Shown: positions 9,563 to 18,559, numbered from the stretch's first letter. The stretch: DNA of 64,000 nucleotides from JAVBMV01 sp031552145 (GCA_031552145.1 JAVBMV010000002.1:62001-126000), one strand, 5' to 3'. Numbers and translations are program-made. Notes: generated by a model from the sequence alone, not told the origin.

Positions 9563-9642
9563 AAGCTTCCCGGCAGGAGGTGGATCCTCTTCGCCCAAGC
9601 CGCATTGCCCAAGCTGGGGCGCATGCGCTATCGATCCGGGCG

Positions 9643-10818
9643 ATGAGCGTGAACCCGCGAGGCGCCGCTGGAGAGGCGAGGAGAGGCAGAGGCCGCGCGG
9701 CCTTCGCCGCGCTCGGGGCGACGCCATTTCTGCTCTTGTTCGCGGCCGCGGCCTGCACCGAGGAGCCGCCGACGCGCAAGAGCGCCAAGTCCGGCGAGCT
9801 GAGCTTCGAGTGGCGGTTCGATGGCGCCCTCTGTGAGTCCCACCCCGAGATCCAGCATGTGCGCGTGCGGATCGCGGGCGAACGGGGGCCCATCGCGCTC
9901 CCCAACGGGGGCCTCTTCGCCTGCGCCGATGGGGAGGGCCCGGGTCGGCTCGCGTCGCTCGGTCTCCTGGAGCCAGGGGCCTACCGATGGTCGGCGGTCG
10001 CCGAGGACCGGCAACAGCGGGCGCTCTTCGCCGCCGCCAGCGCGGTGACGATCGACGGCGATGTGGCGCTCTCGATCGAGCTGATGCCCCAGGTCGCAGC
10101 GGGCGCGCTCGAGCTCTTCTGGCGCTTTTGGCGCGGCGTGGGAGGGCAACCGGTCGGCTGTGAAGGGGCTATGGCTCTCCCTGGCAAAGCGCTCAGCGGT
10201 ATCAAGCTCTCCTTCTCTCCGACGCTCGCGGGCGAAGAGGTGCCCCTCCTTCCGTGCCAGGGCGAGCTGGGGGAGGGGGGCGCGCTGACTCTCACGCCGC
10301 GCACGCGCTTTGCCCGGGTCGAGGCGCTGGTGGAGCGAGAGGCCTCCGAGGAGCGACAGGCGCGGAGCGAGGCCTGGTATGGAGCTGTCTTTCACCCCGT
10401 CCTCTCCTCCAATACCACCCGCCAGGTTTCGCTCCTGCTGCGCCCCATCGCCTCTCCAGTTTCACTCAGGCTCGAGCTGGCCGACGCGGAGGGCGCTCGC
10501 CTCTCCTGCGCCGAGGCGGCGGCGCGGTACGGCCTTTCGCGCGTGCAGCTGGTGCTGACGCGGCGCTGGGGCGAGGCGCTCGAGCTGCGCCAGGAGGGGA
10601 CCTGCCAACGTTTCGAGGAGGGGGCGACCGAGCCGTGGGTTCCGGCCAGCGAGCGGTTCGACGAGCGGGCGGAGCGCTGGAGCGCGACCTGGACCCTGGG
10701 GGCCGCGGCGCTCGGTCCAGGCGGGAACACGCTCGCCCTCGGCGCGCAGGAGGTACTGGTGGTTGCGGGTCTCGAGCAGGTGCTGACGGCGAAGCTGCAG
10801 CTTGGGGAAGCGCAGTGA
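9643..10818 (+). CDS. Putative lipoprotein of unknown function
   Basis: About 391 residues. After a basic N-terminal stretch, a hydrophobic segment ends in a lipobox-like FAAAAC, with the Cys near residue 38 followed by TEEPP. This suggests a lipid-anchored export product. The remainder looks like beta-rich strands, including ELSFEWRFDGALC and GAYRWSAVAEDR, and I recognise no family. I used ATG 9643 because it places the signal at the N terminus; an in-frame ATG at 9580 would add 21 residues. The stop overlaps the murI start by one base (TGATG), so the two are probably co-translated. The divergent tol operon starts about 200 bases away. Confidence 0.7.
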   Translation: MSVNPRGAAGEARRGRGRAAFAALGATPFLLLFAAAACTEEPPTRKSAKSGELSFEWRFDGALCESHPEIQHVRVRIAGERGPIALPNGGLFACADGEGPGRLASLGLLEPGAYRWSAVAEDRQQRALFAAASAVTIDGDVALSIELMPQVAAGALELFWRFWRGVGGQPVGCEGAMALPGKALSGIKLSFSPTLAGEEVPLLPCQGELGEGGALTLTPRTRFARVEALVEREASEERQARSEAWYGAVFHPVLSSNTTRQVSLLLRPIASPVSLRLELADAEGARLSCAEAAARYGLSRVQLVLTRRWGEALELRQEGTCQRFEEGATEPWVPASERFDERAERWSATWTLGAAALGPGGNTLALGAQEVLVVAGLEQVLTAKLQLGEAQ

Positions 10819-11633
10819 TGGCGCCGATGAACGAAAGCGCCATTGGAGTCTTCGACAGCGGAGTCGGCGGGCTGACGGTGCTCAAGGAGCTGATGCGCCG
10901 CCTGCCGCGCGAGCGCTTCGTCTACCTGGGAGATACCGCGCGTGTCCCCTACGGCACGCGTTCGCCGGAGGTGGTGGTGGCCTACAGCATGGCCAACGCC
11001 AACTTCCTCTGCGCCCAGCAGATCAAGCTGTTGGTCGTGGCCTGCAACACGGCCTCGGCCGCGGCGCTGCCCGCGCTGAGCGAGCGGCTGACGCTCCCTG
11101 TCCTCGGCGTCATCGAGCCGGGGGCCGAGGCCGCGGCGCGGGTGACGCGCGGGCGCGTCGGGGTAATCGGCACGCCCGGCACCATCGCGAGCGGCGCCTA
11201 TCAGCGCGCGCTGGAGTGGCTGCGGCCGGGGGTGGCGCAGGCGGCGCGCGCCTGCCCGCTCTTCGTGCCGCTCGTCGAGGAGGGGTGGCTCGAGGGTCCG
11301 GTAGTGGAGCTGGTGGCGGAGCGCTATCTGGCGGAGCTGGTGGCCTTCGGGATCGACACGCTGGTGCTCGGTTGCACCCACTACCCGCTCTTGGCGAGGG
11401 CGATCGGGCGGGTGATGGGGCCCGATGTGCGCCTGATCGACTCGGCCAGCGCGACGGCGGCGGCGGCGGAGAGGTTGCTGCTGGAGCGCGGGCTGGCGGC
11501 GACCGCCCGGGAGAGTGAGCCGCGCCACCGCTACTTCGTTACCGACCTCCCCGAGCGCTTCGGCGCGCTGGCGGAGCGCTTTCTGGAGCAGCGGGTGGAG
11601 AGGCTCGAGCTGGTCGATCTGATCCCGGTGTAG
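10818..11633 (+). CDS. murI: Glutamate racemase
   Basis: This 271-residue enzyme interconverts L- and D-glutamate for peptidoglycan synthesis. The N-terminal GVFDSGVGGLTVL carries the substrate-binding Asp-Ser. YLGDTARVPYG follows, and the two catalytic Cys are in VACNTASA (Cys76) and LGCTHYPLL (Cys186). Length and motif order are typical. The start ATG overlaps the TGA of the preceding lipoprotein gene; the frame is open further upstream but without homology. No other cell wall gene is adjacent. Confidence 0.96.
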   Translation: MAPMNESAIGVFDSGVGGLTVLKELMRRLPRERFVYLGDTARVPYGTRSPEVVVAYSMANANFLCAQQIKLLVVACNTASAAALPALSERLTLPVLGVIEPGAEAAARVTRGRVGVIGTPGTIASGAYQRALEWLRPGVAQAARACPLFVPLVEEGWLEGPVVELVAERYLAELVAFGIDTLVLGCTHYPLLARAIGRVMGPDVRLIDSASATAAAAERLLLERGLAATARESEPRHRYFVTDLPERFGALAERFLEQRVERLELVDLIPV

Positions 11634-11643
11634 GGGAGGGGCT

Positions 11644-12141
11644 TCAGCCCTCGCGCTTTCCCTCGATGTACTCGAGGATGAGCGCGTCGAGCGTCAGGCG
11701 TCCGATGGGATCGCTGCCGAAGCCGGGGAACTCCTCGAGCTGTGGCTCGGCGCTCTTGGACGTCGAACCATCCGCCTTCTTCGCGGAGGTCTCCCGAGCC
11801 TGCGCGGCGTGGGCAGTTGGCGGTGTGGCGCCGCCCTTCGCGGCCCCCGCCTTCCCCGCGGAGGTAGCGCTGGGCGCGTCGAAGGCGCCGCTCAGGAGCT
11901 CGCGCTGCATCTCCTTCTGCTGTTCCTCCATCAGCGCGCGCACGTATTGCTTTAGGTCTGGGCGTCCAACCTCTTGCGCATAGTTCCGCTTGCGCGTCGC
12001 GATGATGGTGCCGCCCTGGAAGAGGTGCGTAATGATGTGCGGGTTGTTGGCGCCCGAGTCTTCAGTCTGGATGTGGTAGGAGCCTCCCTTGTAGGAGAGG
12101 TTGTGGTTGAAGCCGACGGCGGCCTTGTCGAACACTTTCAT
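11644..12141 (-). CDS. Small conserved protein of unknown function
   Basis: About 165 residues from ATG 12141. The conserved-looking N-terminal part (about residues 1-75) is rich in beta-strand and polar residues. It contains FNHNLSYKGGSYHIQTED, then PHIITHLFQGG and a TRKRNYAQEV segment. A Lys/Ala/Thr-rich, probably disordered linker (about 90-135) leads to a short C-terminal block, LEEFPGFGSDPIGRLTLDAL. I recall similar N-terminal segments in myxobacterial unknown proteins but can assign no function. It is convergent with murI (10-base gap) and divergent from the transketolase genes. An in-frame start at 12303 would add 54 residues without evident homology. Confidence 0.75.
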   Translation of the reverse strand: MKVFDKAAVGFNHNLSYKGGSYHIQTEDSGANNPHIITHLFQGGTIIATRKRNYAQEVGRPDLKQYVRALMEEQQKEMQRELLSGAFDAPSATSAGKAGAAKGGATPPTAHAAQARETSAKKADGSTSKSAEPQLEEFPGFGSDPIGRLTLDALILEYIEGKREG

Positions 12142-12266
12142 GGCATCCAGCCCCGCTCTTGAGGGGCGCTCCTGAAGAATTGACCGCCATCCTAGTGGCA
12201 GCGCGCGGGTTTGGCCATGTTGTGGGCGCGTGCCCGTTCCCGCTCCGAGCGGAGGGGCATCCGGTC

Positions 12267-12295
12267 TTGTCAGGGCGGCGCGCGTCGGGTAATCC
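12267..12295 (+). promoter_or_regulatory. Weak candidate promoter before the transketolase genes
   Basis: TTGTCA (12267-12272, 5/6 to consensus) is followed after 17 bases by TAATCC (12290-12295, poor match). The predicted start would leave a leader of about 24 bases before ATG 12325. The divergent spacer 12142-12324 holds nothing else I can identify. Confidence 0.25.
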
Positions 12296-12324
12296 TCCCG
12301 CACCCGCCTGTTTCAGGAGAGAGA

Positions 12325-13176
12325 ATGAACGCCGCCATGCCGCAGAGAGCGCCCCGCGCGCAGACCATCGAGAAGCTGAAGGAGCTGGTCCGCCAGTTCC
12401 GGATCGAGATCATCGAGATGCTGGAGCGTGCCGGAAACGGCCACCCGGGAGGCAGCCTCTCGGCCATCGACCTCATCACCACGCTCTACTGCGAGGAGAT
12501 GAGGCACGATCCCAAGCGGCCCAACTGGCAAGGGCGCGACCGCTTCGTCCTCTCCAAGGGGCACGGCGTCCCCGCGCAGTACGCGGTGCTCGCCCACCAC
12601 GGCTACTTCCCGCGCGAGGAGCTCGCGAAGCTGCGCCAGCTGGGCGCGATGCTGCAGGGTCACCCCGTCAATCACATGACGCCCGGTATCGAGGCCTGCA
12701 CCGGCTCGCTTGGACAGGGGCTCTCGATCGCGCAGGGGATGGCCATGGCGAGCGCCATGGAGGAGAACCCCTTCCGCGTCTACTGCCTCATCGGCGACGG
12801 CGAGATGCAGGAGGGGCAGGTCTGGGAGGCGGCCATGTCCGCCGCCAAGTACAAGCTCGACAACCTGGTCTGCATGCTCGACTACAACAAGGGGCAGATC
12901 GACGGCTTTGTCTCCGAGGTGATGCCGGTGGAGCCGGTCGCCGACAAGTGGCGCGCCTTCGGATGGCACGTGATCGAGATCGACGGCCACGACTTCGACC
13001 AGATCCTCGACGCCTTCGCACAGGCGCGCTCGGTGAAGGGGAAGCCCACCTTCATCCTGGCCCACACGGTGAAGGGCAAGGCCGTCTCCTTCATGGAGAA
13101 CAAGATCGAGTGGCACGGCGTCGCGCCCAACAAGGAGCAGGCGAAGCAGGCCATCGCCGAGCTGCAGAAGCGCTAA
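12325..13176 (+). CDS. Transketolase, N-terminal (thiamine diphosphate pyrimidine/diphosphate-binding) subunit
   Basis: About 283 residues covering only the N-terminal half of a transketolase. It carries GNGHPGGSLSAID, the KGHG loop, and the diphosphate and metal site IGDGEMQEGQVWEAA followed by LDYNKGQIDG. With the next gene it would form a heteromeric enzyme that moves two-carbon units in the pentose phosphate pathway. The start ATG 12325 has an AGGAGA ribosome binding site five to six bases upstream. The C-terminal subunit follows after 64 bases. Split transketolases are known in many bacteria and archaea, so this is not a frameshift. Confidence 0.95.
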   Translation: MNAAMPQRAPRAQTIEKLKELVRQFRIEIIEMLERAGNGHPGGSLSAIDLITTLYCEEMRHDPKRPNWQGRDRFVLSKGHGVPAQYAVLAHHGYFPREELAKLRQLGAMLQGHPVNHMTPGIEACTGSLGQGLSIAQGMAMASAMEENPFRVYCLIGDGEMQEGQVWEAAMSAAKYKLDNLVCMLDYNKGQIDGFVSEVMPVEPVADKWRAFGWHVIEIDGHDFDQILDAFAQARSVKGKPTFILAHTVKGKAVSFMENKIEWHGVAPNKEQAKQAIAELQKR

Positions 13177-13240
13177 CGGCGCCCACCCCAAATCTCTTTT
13201 CCACACCTTCTTTAGGCACCTGATTGCCAGGAGTATCCCA

Positions 13241-14182
13241 ATGCCCGCCAAAGCGACCCGCGACGCCTTCGGAGAGTCGGTAGCACGCCTCGGAGAGAAA
13301 TACCCCGAGATCGTCGTCCTGGACGCCGACCTCTCCAAGTCGACGAAGAGCGAGCACTTCGCCAAAAAGTACCCCAGCCGTTTCTTCGAGATGGGGATTC
13401 AGGAGTGCAACATGATCGGTGTCGGCGCGGGGCTCGCGCTCGCCGGCAAGGTCCCCTTCATCTGCTCCTTCGCCTGTTTCATCACCGGCCGGTACGACCA
13501 GATCCGCATGTCGGTCGCTTACAGCCAGGCCAACGTGCGCATCGTCGGCAGCCACGCCGGCGTGGGCACCGGCGAGGATGGCTTCAGCCAGCAGGGGCTG
13601 GAGGACATCTCGATCATGCGCTCGCTCGCGAACATGGCGGTGATCCAGCCCGCTGACGACCTCGAGTGCGAGGCGGCGGTCGAGTTCCTGGTGAAGTACC
13701 AGGGGCCCGCCTTCCTGCGCACTACCCGCCAGAAGCTGGAGCGCTACAACGGCGAGGGCTACCGCTTCGAGCTGGGCAAGGCGGTGACGCTGCGCCAGGG
13801 CAAGGCGAACCCCGACGTGGCGATCTTCGCGACGGGCGGCACGGTGCAGGGCGCGATGGCGGCCGCGCAGTCGCTCGAGGCGCGCGGCATCTCGGCGCGC
13901 GTCATCAATGTCCACTCGCTGCAGCCCTTCGACGCGAAGGCGGTGGCCGATGCGGTGAAGAGCTGCAATGGCCGCATCGTCAGCGTCGAGGATCACTCGA
14001 AGATCGGCGGCCTCGCCACCTGCATCTCCGAGGCGATGGCCGAGGGCGGCACGGGCGGCCTGCTCCACCCCATCGCCGTCACGAAGTATGGCGAGTCGGG
14101 CAAGCCCGAGGAGCTCTACCGCCTCTACGATCTCGACGCGCAGGGCATCGAGAAGCGCGTCGCCTCCTTCCTGGGGCGCTAG
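13241..14182 (+). CDS. Transketolase, C-terminal subunit
   Basis: This 313-residue protein has the pyrimidine-binding domain with the catalytic-Glu region FFEMGIQECNMIGVGAGLAL, the aromatic segment CSFACFITGRYDQIR, and a C-terminal domain with INVHSLQPFDAKAV. It completes the transketolase with the preceding gene. AGGAG lies seven bases before the ATG. Both halves keep their expected motifs and length, which supports a functional two-subunit enzyme. Confidence 0.95.
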   Translation: MPAKATRDAFGESVARLGEKYPEIVVLDADLSKSTKSEHFAKKYPSRFFEMGIQECNMIGVGAGLALAGKVPFICSFACFITGRYDQIRMSVAYSQANVRIVGSHAGVGTGEDGFSQQGLEDISIMRSLANMAVIQPADDLECEAAVEFLVKYQGPAFLRTTRQKLERYNGEGYRFELGKAVTLRQGKANPDVAIFATGGTVQGAMAAAQSLEARGISARVINVHSLQPFDAKAVADAVKSCNGRIVSVEDHSKIGGLATCISEAMAEGGTGGLLHPIAVTKYGESGKPEELYRLYDLDAQGIEKRVASFLGR

Positions 14183-14199
14183 AAAGAGCCAAGGCGCCT

Positions 14200-14790
14200 A
14201 TGCCCGCGACCGGCAACGAGGGCGGACCCATGGACGGGGACGCCGCGCTGCGCCGCGCGGTGGAGCGCTTTTTGGCCGCTCTGCGCGCGCGGATGCCCGA
14301 GGCGCGCTTTGGGCCCTTTGTGCCTCCCGCCGGGGCGCGCATCATAGGGCAGTTCGAGGTGCGCTCCGCCGACGGCCATGTGCGCCGGATGCAGGAGGCG
14401 GAGTTGCCTCTGCCCGCGCCGCTGCTCCGCGCCTTCTCCCATGGCGCGGCGCCCGCGGCCATTCTCGCGCTGGAGCGCCCTCCAAAGGCCGTAGGGCGCA
14501 GCGCCGAGCCCGCGCGTCTGACGCTCTGGCCTCCGGAAGAGCTGATCGAGCTGCAGGTAGGGCACCGCTGGCACGGCTTCACCGGCAAACGGATCGCCGA
14601 ATGGGACGAGCGCTATATGCTCTTCGCCGAGCAGGAGGGCGATCCCGTGGCGCTCAGGCTCGACGAGGAGGACGGCCCCGTCTGGAGCTCTCGCCGGGGG
14701 GAAGGGCGCCACCGCTTCTTTCCGCTGGCGCCGTCGCTCGCCGCGCTGTACGAAGCGCTGGCGCGTGAGCAGGAAAGTCTCTCCCGATAG
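14200..14790 (+). CDS. SUKH (SMI1/KNR4)-like protein
   Basis: About 196 residues. The pattern of an early acidic/aliphatic ELPLPAPLLRAFSHG, a central WHGFTGK segment, and then YMLFAEQEGDPVALRLDEEDGPV followed by FFPLAPSLAALYEAL matches the SUKH layout. The family position is moderately supported. Known SUKH proteins are often immunity proteins against polymorphic toxins, but single-copy housekeeping versions exist, and no toxin gene is next to it. The start could be ATG 14200 or ATG 14230. It lies 17 bases after transketolase and 17 bases before nadK, so it is probably co-transcribed. Confidence 0.6.
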   Translation: MPATGNEGGPMDGDAALRRAVERFLAALRARMPEARFGPFVPPAGARIIGQFEVRSADGHVRRMQEAELPLPAPLLRAFSHGAAPAAILALERPPKAVGRSAEPARLTLWPPEELIELQVGHRWHGFTGKRIAEWDERYMLFAEQEGDPVALRLDEEDGPVWSSRRGEGRHRFFPLAPSLAALYEALAREQESLSR

Positions 14791-14807
14791 GAGTTATTCT
14801 CCCCGCT

Positions 14808-15668
14808 ATGTCGATCCGCTCGGTCTGCCTGATTGCCAATGCCAACAAGCCCGAGGCGCTCTCGTTGGCGTCGGAGCTCTACGCTTTCCTCGCCGCCCGT
14901 TCGGTGACGGCGCTCTGCGAGGCGCGGGCGGGGCGGGCGCTGGGGCTCCCCTCGGCTCCTGACGAGGCGCTCTCCCTCTGCGATCTCTGCATCGTGCTCG
15001 GCGGCGACGGCACGCTGATCCATTCGGCCCACGTCCTCGATGGGCGCCCCGTGCCCATCCTGGGCATCAACCTGGGCTCGCTCGGCTTCCTCACCGAGAT
15101 CCCCTCCGCCGACACCTTCGAGATGCTGGAGCGGGTGCTCGCTGGCGACTACCAGACGGTGGCGCGCTCCAAGCTCAAGGCGCGCCTGCTGCGCGGGCCA
15201 AAGGAGGAGCAGCAGCTCGTGGCCGAGGTGCTCAACGACGTGGTGATCAACAAGGGTGCGCTGGCGCGGATCGCCGATCTGGAGGCCCACGTCGATGGCC
15301 TCTTCCTCACCACCTGGCGCGCCGATGGCGTTATCGTCTCGACGCCCACGGGTTCCACCGCCTACTCGCTCTCGGCCAACGGCCCGATCCTCCATCCCTC
15401 GGTCGACGCGGTGATGGTGACGCCCATCTGTCCGCACACGCTGACCCAGCGCCCCGTGGTCCTCTCGGGCGATCGCAAGATTCGGATCGTGCTGCAGAGC
15501 GACACCTCCGAGATGTATCTGACGCTGGATGGCCAGACGGGCGTGCCGCTCTTCCCCAAGGATGCCATCGAGATCGAACGCTCGCCCAACAAGCTCCTCC
15601 TCATCGCCAACCCCAAGGTCGACTACTTCAGCATCCTGCGGGCGAAGCTGAAGTGGGGCGCGCGGTAG
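14808..15668 (+). CDS. nadK: NAD kinase
   Basis: This 286-residue enzyme phosphorylates NAD to NADP. It has the GGDGT motif (residues 65-69), the NDVVINKG loop, and the Gly/Ser-rich STPTGSTAYSLSANGP motif of the family. NAD kinase next to recN is a common bacterial arrangement, and recN follows after 31 bases. The start ATG 14808 gives the usual length. Confidence 0.95.
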   Translation: MSIRSVCLIANANKPEALSLASELYAFLAARSVTALCEARAGRALGLPSAPDEALSLCDLCIVLGGDGTLIHSAHVLDGRPVPILGINLGSLGFLTEIPSADTFEMLERVLAGDYQTVARSKLKARLLRGPKEEQQLVAEVLNDVVINKGALARIADLEAHVDGLFLTTWRADGVIVSTPTGSTAYSLSANGPILHPSVDAVMVTPICPHTLTQRPVVLSGDRKIRIVLQSDTSEMYLTLDGQTGVPLFPKDAIEIERSPNKLLLIANPKVDYFSILRAKLKWGAR

Positions 15669-15699
15669 CGCGTCGTAGGAGTGTGCTATCTGAACCGCC

Positions 15700-17442
15700 A
15701 TGCTCACGGCACTGCGCATCCAAAACTTCGCGATCATCGACGAGCTCGAGGTCCGATTCGAAGCAGGTTTCAATGTCCTGACGGGTGAGACGGGGGCGGG
15801 AAAGTCGATCTTGGTCGACGCGCTCCAGCTGGTCTTGGGTGGACGCGCGAGCGCCGAGCTGATCCGTACCGGCGCGGAGGAGGCCACCGTCGAGGCGCTC
15901 TTCGAGGGCGTGAAGCTCACCCCCGAGCTGGCGGCGCTGGAGACAGTGGAGGAGGGGGGAGAGCTGCTCGTCAAGCGCACGGTGAGCCGCGGCGGGCGAG
16001 GGCGCGCCTGGCTCAACGGCTCGCTCACCACGGTGGGGCTGCTGGAGCGGGTGGCGCGCGGACTGATCGATATCAGCGGGCAGCACGAGCACGTGAGCCT
16101 GATGGACACGTCGCTCCACCTGGGGCTGCTCGATGCCTATGCCGGGCTCGAGGCGGAGGTGGCCATTTACGCCGAGCGCTTCGCCTCCTGCATGGAGCGG
16201 CAGCGCGAGCGCGATCGGCTGGTGATGGACGAGGCGGAGCGAGAGCGCAGGCGCGACTATCTGAAGTTCCAGCTCGACGAGATCGCCCTGGTCGATCCGA
16301 AGCCGGGCGAAGAGGAGGAGTTGGCGCAGCTGCGGCGCAGGCTCGCCTCGGCCGAAAAGCTCAAGTGGATGGCCGAGGAGGTGGAGCGCGCCCTCTACTC
16401 GGGCGAGGAGAGCGCGCGCGACCAGGTGGCGCAGGCGCTGGGCAAGCTGGGCGAGGCGGCCGCATTGGATGGCGCGCTCACTCCCTATGCCACCTCGCTG
16501 CGCGCCGCGCTCGTGGAGGTGGAGGAGGTGGCGCGGGGGCTGGCCTCCTATCTGCACACCGTGGCGCTCGATCCAGGGCGACTCGAAGAGGTGGAGGAGC
16601 GGCTCGAAGCGCTTCGAAAGCTGACGCGCAAGCACGGGGGCGAGCTCTCCGCGCTCTTCGCGCGCCGCGCCGAGATGGCGCGCGAGCTCGACACCATCGA
16701 GCGCCACTCCGAGCGGGTCGAGGAGCTGACGCGCGATTTCGAGAAGGCGGGGCGCGAGGCGCTGGCGCTCGGGCGCGCGCTCTCGAAGCGGCGGCACGAG
16801 GCGGCGGGGCGCTTCTCCAAGGCGGTGGAGGCGGAGCTCGGGCGCCTCTCGATGGAGCGCTCTATCTTCCGCGCCACCCTCGCCGAGGCGAGGGGAGCGA
16901 GCCCCGAGAGCGGTTCGACAGCTGGGGCAATCGTAGATGGCGTCTCGCTCGGCCCCAGCGGCATCGATCAGTGCGAGCTGCTGCTCTCGCCCAATCCCGG
17001 CGAGGAGCCGAAGCCGATGGCGCGCATCGCCTCGGGCGGCGAGCTCTCGCGCGTGCTGCTCGCGATCAAGCGCACCATGGCGAAGGTCGATCCCGTGCCC
17101 ACCTATCTCTTCGACGAGGTGGACAGCGGCATTGGCGGCGCCGTCGCCGAGGTGGCGGGGCGCTTGCTGCGCGACGTCAGCCGGGAGCGCCAGGTGCTCT
17201 GCATCACGCACCTGCCCCAGATCGCGGCCTGCGGCGATCGCCACTTTCGAGTCGAGAAGCAGGTGCGCCAGGGGCGCACGAGCGCTCGCGTCCTCCTCCT
17301 GGACGAGGGGGAGCGGCGGCGCGAGATCGCGCGGATGCTGGCGGGCGTCGAGGTAACCCAGGCCGCGCTGAAGAACGCCGAAGAGCTGATGCTCGGCTCG
17401 CGCAGGGGAGAGGGCGCGGCGCCCTCGAGGCGCGCCCGGTGA
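15700..17442 (+). CDS. recN: DNA repair protein RecN
   Basis: This 580-residue SMC-like ATPase acts in double-strand break repair. It starts with the typical MLTALRIQNFAIIDELEV and a Walker A GETGAGKS (about 29-36). A long coiled-coil, Glu/Arg-rich middle follows (about 150-380). The C-terminal signature is IASGGELSRVLLAIKR, and the Walker B is TYLFDEVDSGIGG. The length is slightly above the E. coli protein. Its TGA overlaps the GTG start of recX by four bases, so the two are likely translationally coupled. Confidence 0.96.
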   Translation: MLTALRIQNFAIIDELEVRFEAGFNVLTGETGAGKSILVDALQLVLGGRASAELIRTGAEEATVEALFEGVKLTPELAALETVEEGGELLVKRTVSRGGRGRAWLNGSLTTVGLLERVARGLIDISGQHEHVSLMDTSLHLGLLDAYAGLEAEVAIYAERFASCMERQRERDRLVMDEAERERRRDYLKFQLDEIALVDPKPGEEEELAQLRRRLASAEKLKWMAEEVERALYSGEESARDQVAQALGKLGEAAALDGALTPYATSLRAALVEVEEVARGLASYLHTVALDPGRLEEVEERLEALRKLTRKHGGELSALFARRAEMARELDTIERHSERVEELTRDFEKAGREALALGRALSKRRHEAAGRFSKAVEAELGRLSMERSIFRATLAEARGASPESGSTAGAIVDGVSLGPSGIDQCELLLSPNPGEEPKPMARIASGGELSRVLLAIKRTMAKVDPVPTYLFDEVDSGIGGAVAEVAGRLLRDVSRERQVLCITHLPQIAACGDRHFRVEKQVRQGRTSARVLLLDEGERRREIARMLAGVEVTQAALKNAEELMLGSRRGEGAAPSRRAR

Positions 17443-17963
17443 CGAACTCGCCGACGCGGGCGCCAAGGGGGCCACGAAAGGGCACGCCCAGGGTGCCGGT
17501 CGACGCCTATGCGCGCGCGCTGCGCCTCCTCGCACTTCGAGATCGAGGCCTCGCGGAGCTGCGCGGAAAGCTTACCGAAGCGGGGCACCCACCCATCGAG
17601 ATCGACGAAGCCATCGCGCGGGTGACCGCGCTGGGCTATCTGGACGACGCGCGGGTGGCAGGGGCCTGGGCGCGCACCCTGCTCGCCGCGGGGCGCCGCG
17701 GCCCCAGGGCGATCGAGGCGAAGCTGAAGAGGCTGGGTTTCGACAAAGAGCACGCCGAGACCGCCATCGCCGCGGCCTTGGAAGAGAGCGGCGCCGACGA
17801 AGAGCGGCTGGCGCGCGAGGCGCTGACCGGAAAGCGCAGGGTCGAGGCCGCCTCCGGCGAGCCCAAGCTCCGAGCGCGCGCGATCCGCTTCCTCATGGGG
17901 CGAGGCTTCAGCGCGGGCGCGGCCATCAAGGCGGTTGGGTGGGCGGGCAGCGAAGAGGAGTGA
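17439..17963 (+). CDS. recX: RecX-family regulatory protein
   Basis: About 174 residues, all-helical. It contains LRLLALRDRGLAELRGKL and ALGYLDDARVAGAWAR, then the repeated three-helix pattern with KLKRLGFDKEHAETAI, as in RecX. RecX proteins bind RecA filaments and restrain them. The GTG start at 17439 overlaps the recN stop (GTGA). The frame is open far upstream inside recN, but only this part has RecX features. The pairing recN-recX with no recA nearby is notable. Confidence 0.85.
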   Translation: MTNSPTRAPRGPRKGTPRVPVDAYARALRLLALRDRGLAELRGKLTEAGHPPIEIDEAIARVTALGYLDDARVAGAWARTLLAAGRRGPRAIEAKLKRLGFDKEHAETAIAAALEESGADEERLAREALTGKRRVEAASGEPKLRARAIRFLMGRGFSAGAAIKAVGWAGSEEE

Positions 17964-17977
17964 GCGGCATGCGCTGC

Positions 17978-18379
17978 TCAGAAGACATCTTTTATCGACG
18001 CAGCCTCATCGGGCGTGAGGATCTCGGCGAGCCACGCCCGCAACTCCGCCGGATCGTCGAAGGCCTTGCGTGTGGGATTGTTTGCCTCTCGGAGAATTCG
18101 GACAAGTTGCAACACCGCCAGCGCGCTCTGGGAGGAGGAGAGGATGGCGCTCCGTTCGATGAACTCATTGAAGAGCCCGAACATGCTGATCATCGCCTTG
18201 GCTTCGGTGGGCCCCAGGAGCTTCATCTCGCGGTAGTCGGCGCAAATCACAACCTTGTCCCTGGCGAGCAGATGCGCGGCGCGCATATCTCTGTCCGCGC
18301 CCGCGATATCGTCGAGCGAGAGTGGCGAGGCCCCGTGCACCGTGACCACCCGACCGTGCCGGTGCCTGACTTGTAGCAT
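17978..18379 (-). CDS. STAS/SpoIIAA-like protein
   Basis: This 133-residue protein has a short beta-alpha layout: VVTVHG at the start, then DKVVICADYREMKLL, a helix with FGLFNEFIERSAIL, and a C-terminal AWLAEILTPDEAASI. It resembles the SpoIIAA-like (STAS/SEC14-like) small proteins seen in myxobacteria and related groups, for which no firm function is known. It converges with recX and has its own long leader. A GGGGG run lies upstream of the ATG. Confidence 0.6.
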   Translation of the reverse strand: MLQVRHRHGRVVTVHGASPLSLDDIAGADRDMRAAHLLARDKVVICADYREMKLLGPTEAKAMISMFGLFNEFIERSAILSSSQSALAVLQLVRILREANNPTRKAFDDPAELRAWLAEILTPDEAASIKDVF

Positions 18380-18425
18380 CCACGAACCCCCTTACATCGA
18401 AATCGGGTGACTCGAATCGGCGGCC

Positions 18426-18489
18426 GCGAATGCGAACGCGAAAAGTTCGAGCCATGCCCTTCACACCACCGCCGGCGGCTAGGTGTCAA
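18426..18489 (-). promoter_or_regulatory. Candidate promoter with palindrome for the STAS-like gene
   Basis: On the minus strand a perfect TTGACA (18489-18484) lies 18 bases before TGTGAA (18465-18460, 3/6). The spacer contains the 10-base perfect palindrome CCGCCGGCGG (18469-18478). The following leader holds three hexamers of the form GCGAAN in tandem (plus-strand reading, 18426-18443). The rest of 18380-18559 shows no gene. Confidence 0.35.
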
Positions 18490-18559
18490 GGTAATTTCCC
18501 CCACAACGGGCTCCTCTCGGACGGGGTTGGTGGGAGGGGCGCGCCTCTTGGCAGGCTGT

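Noticed and set aside
12325..14182. Transketolase split as a frameshift
   Set aside because: Each half has its own ribosome binding site and proper ends, and split transketolases are well known.
15628..17535. Minus-strand open frame of 635 codons opposite recN
   Set aside because: Shadow of recN, which has complete ATPase motifs.
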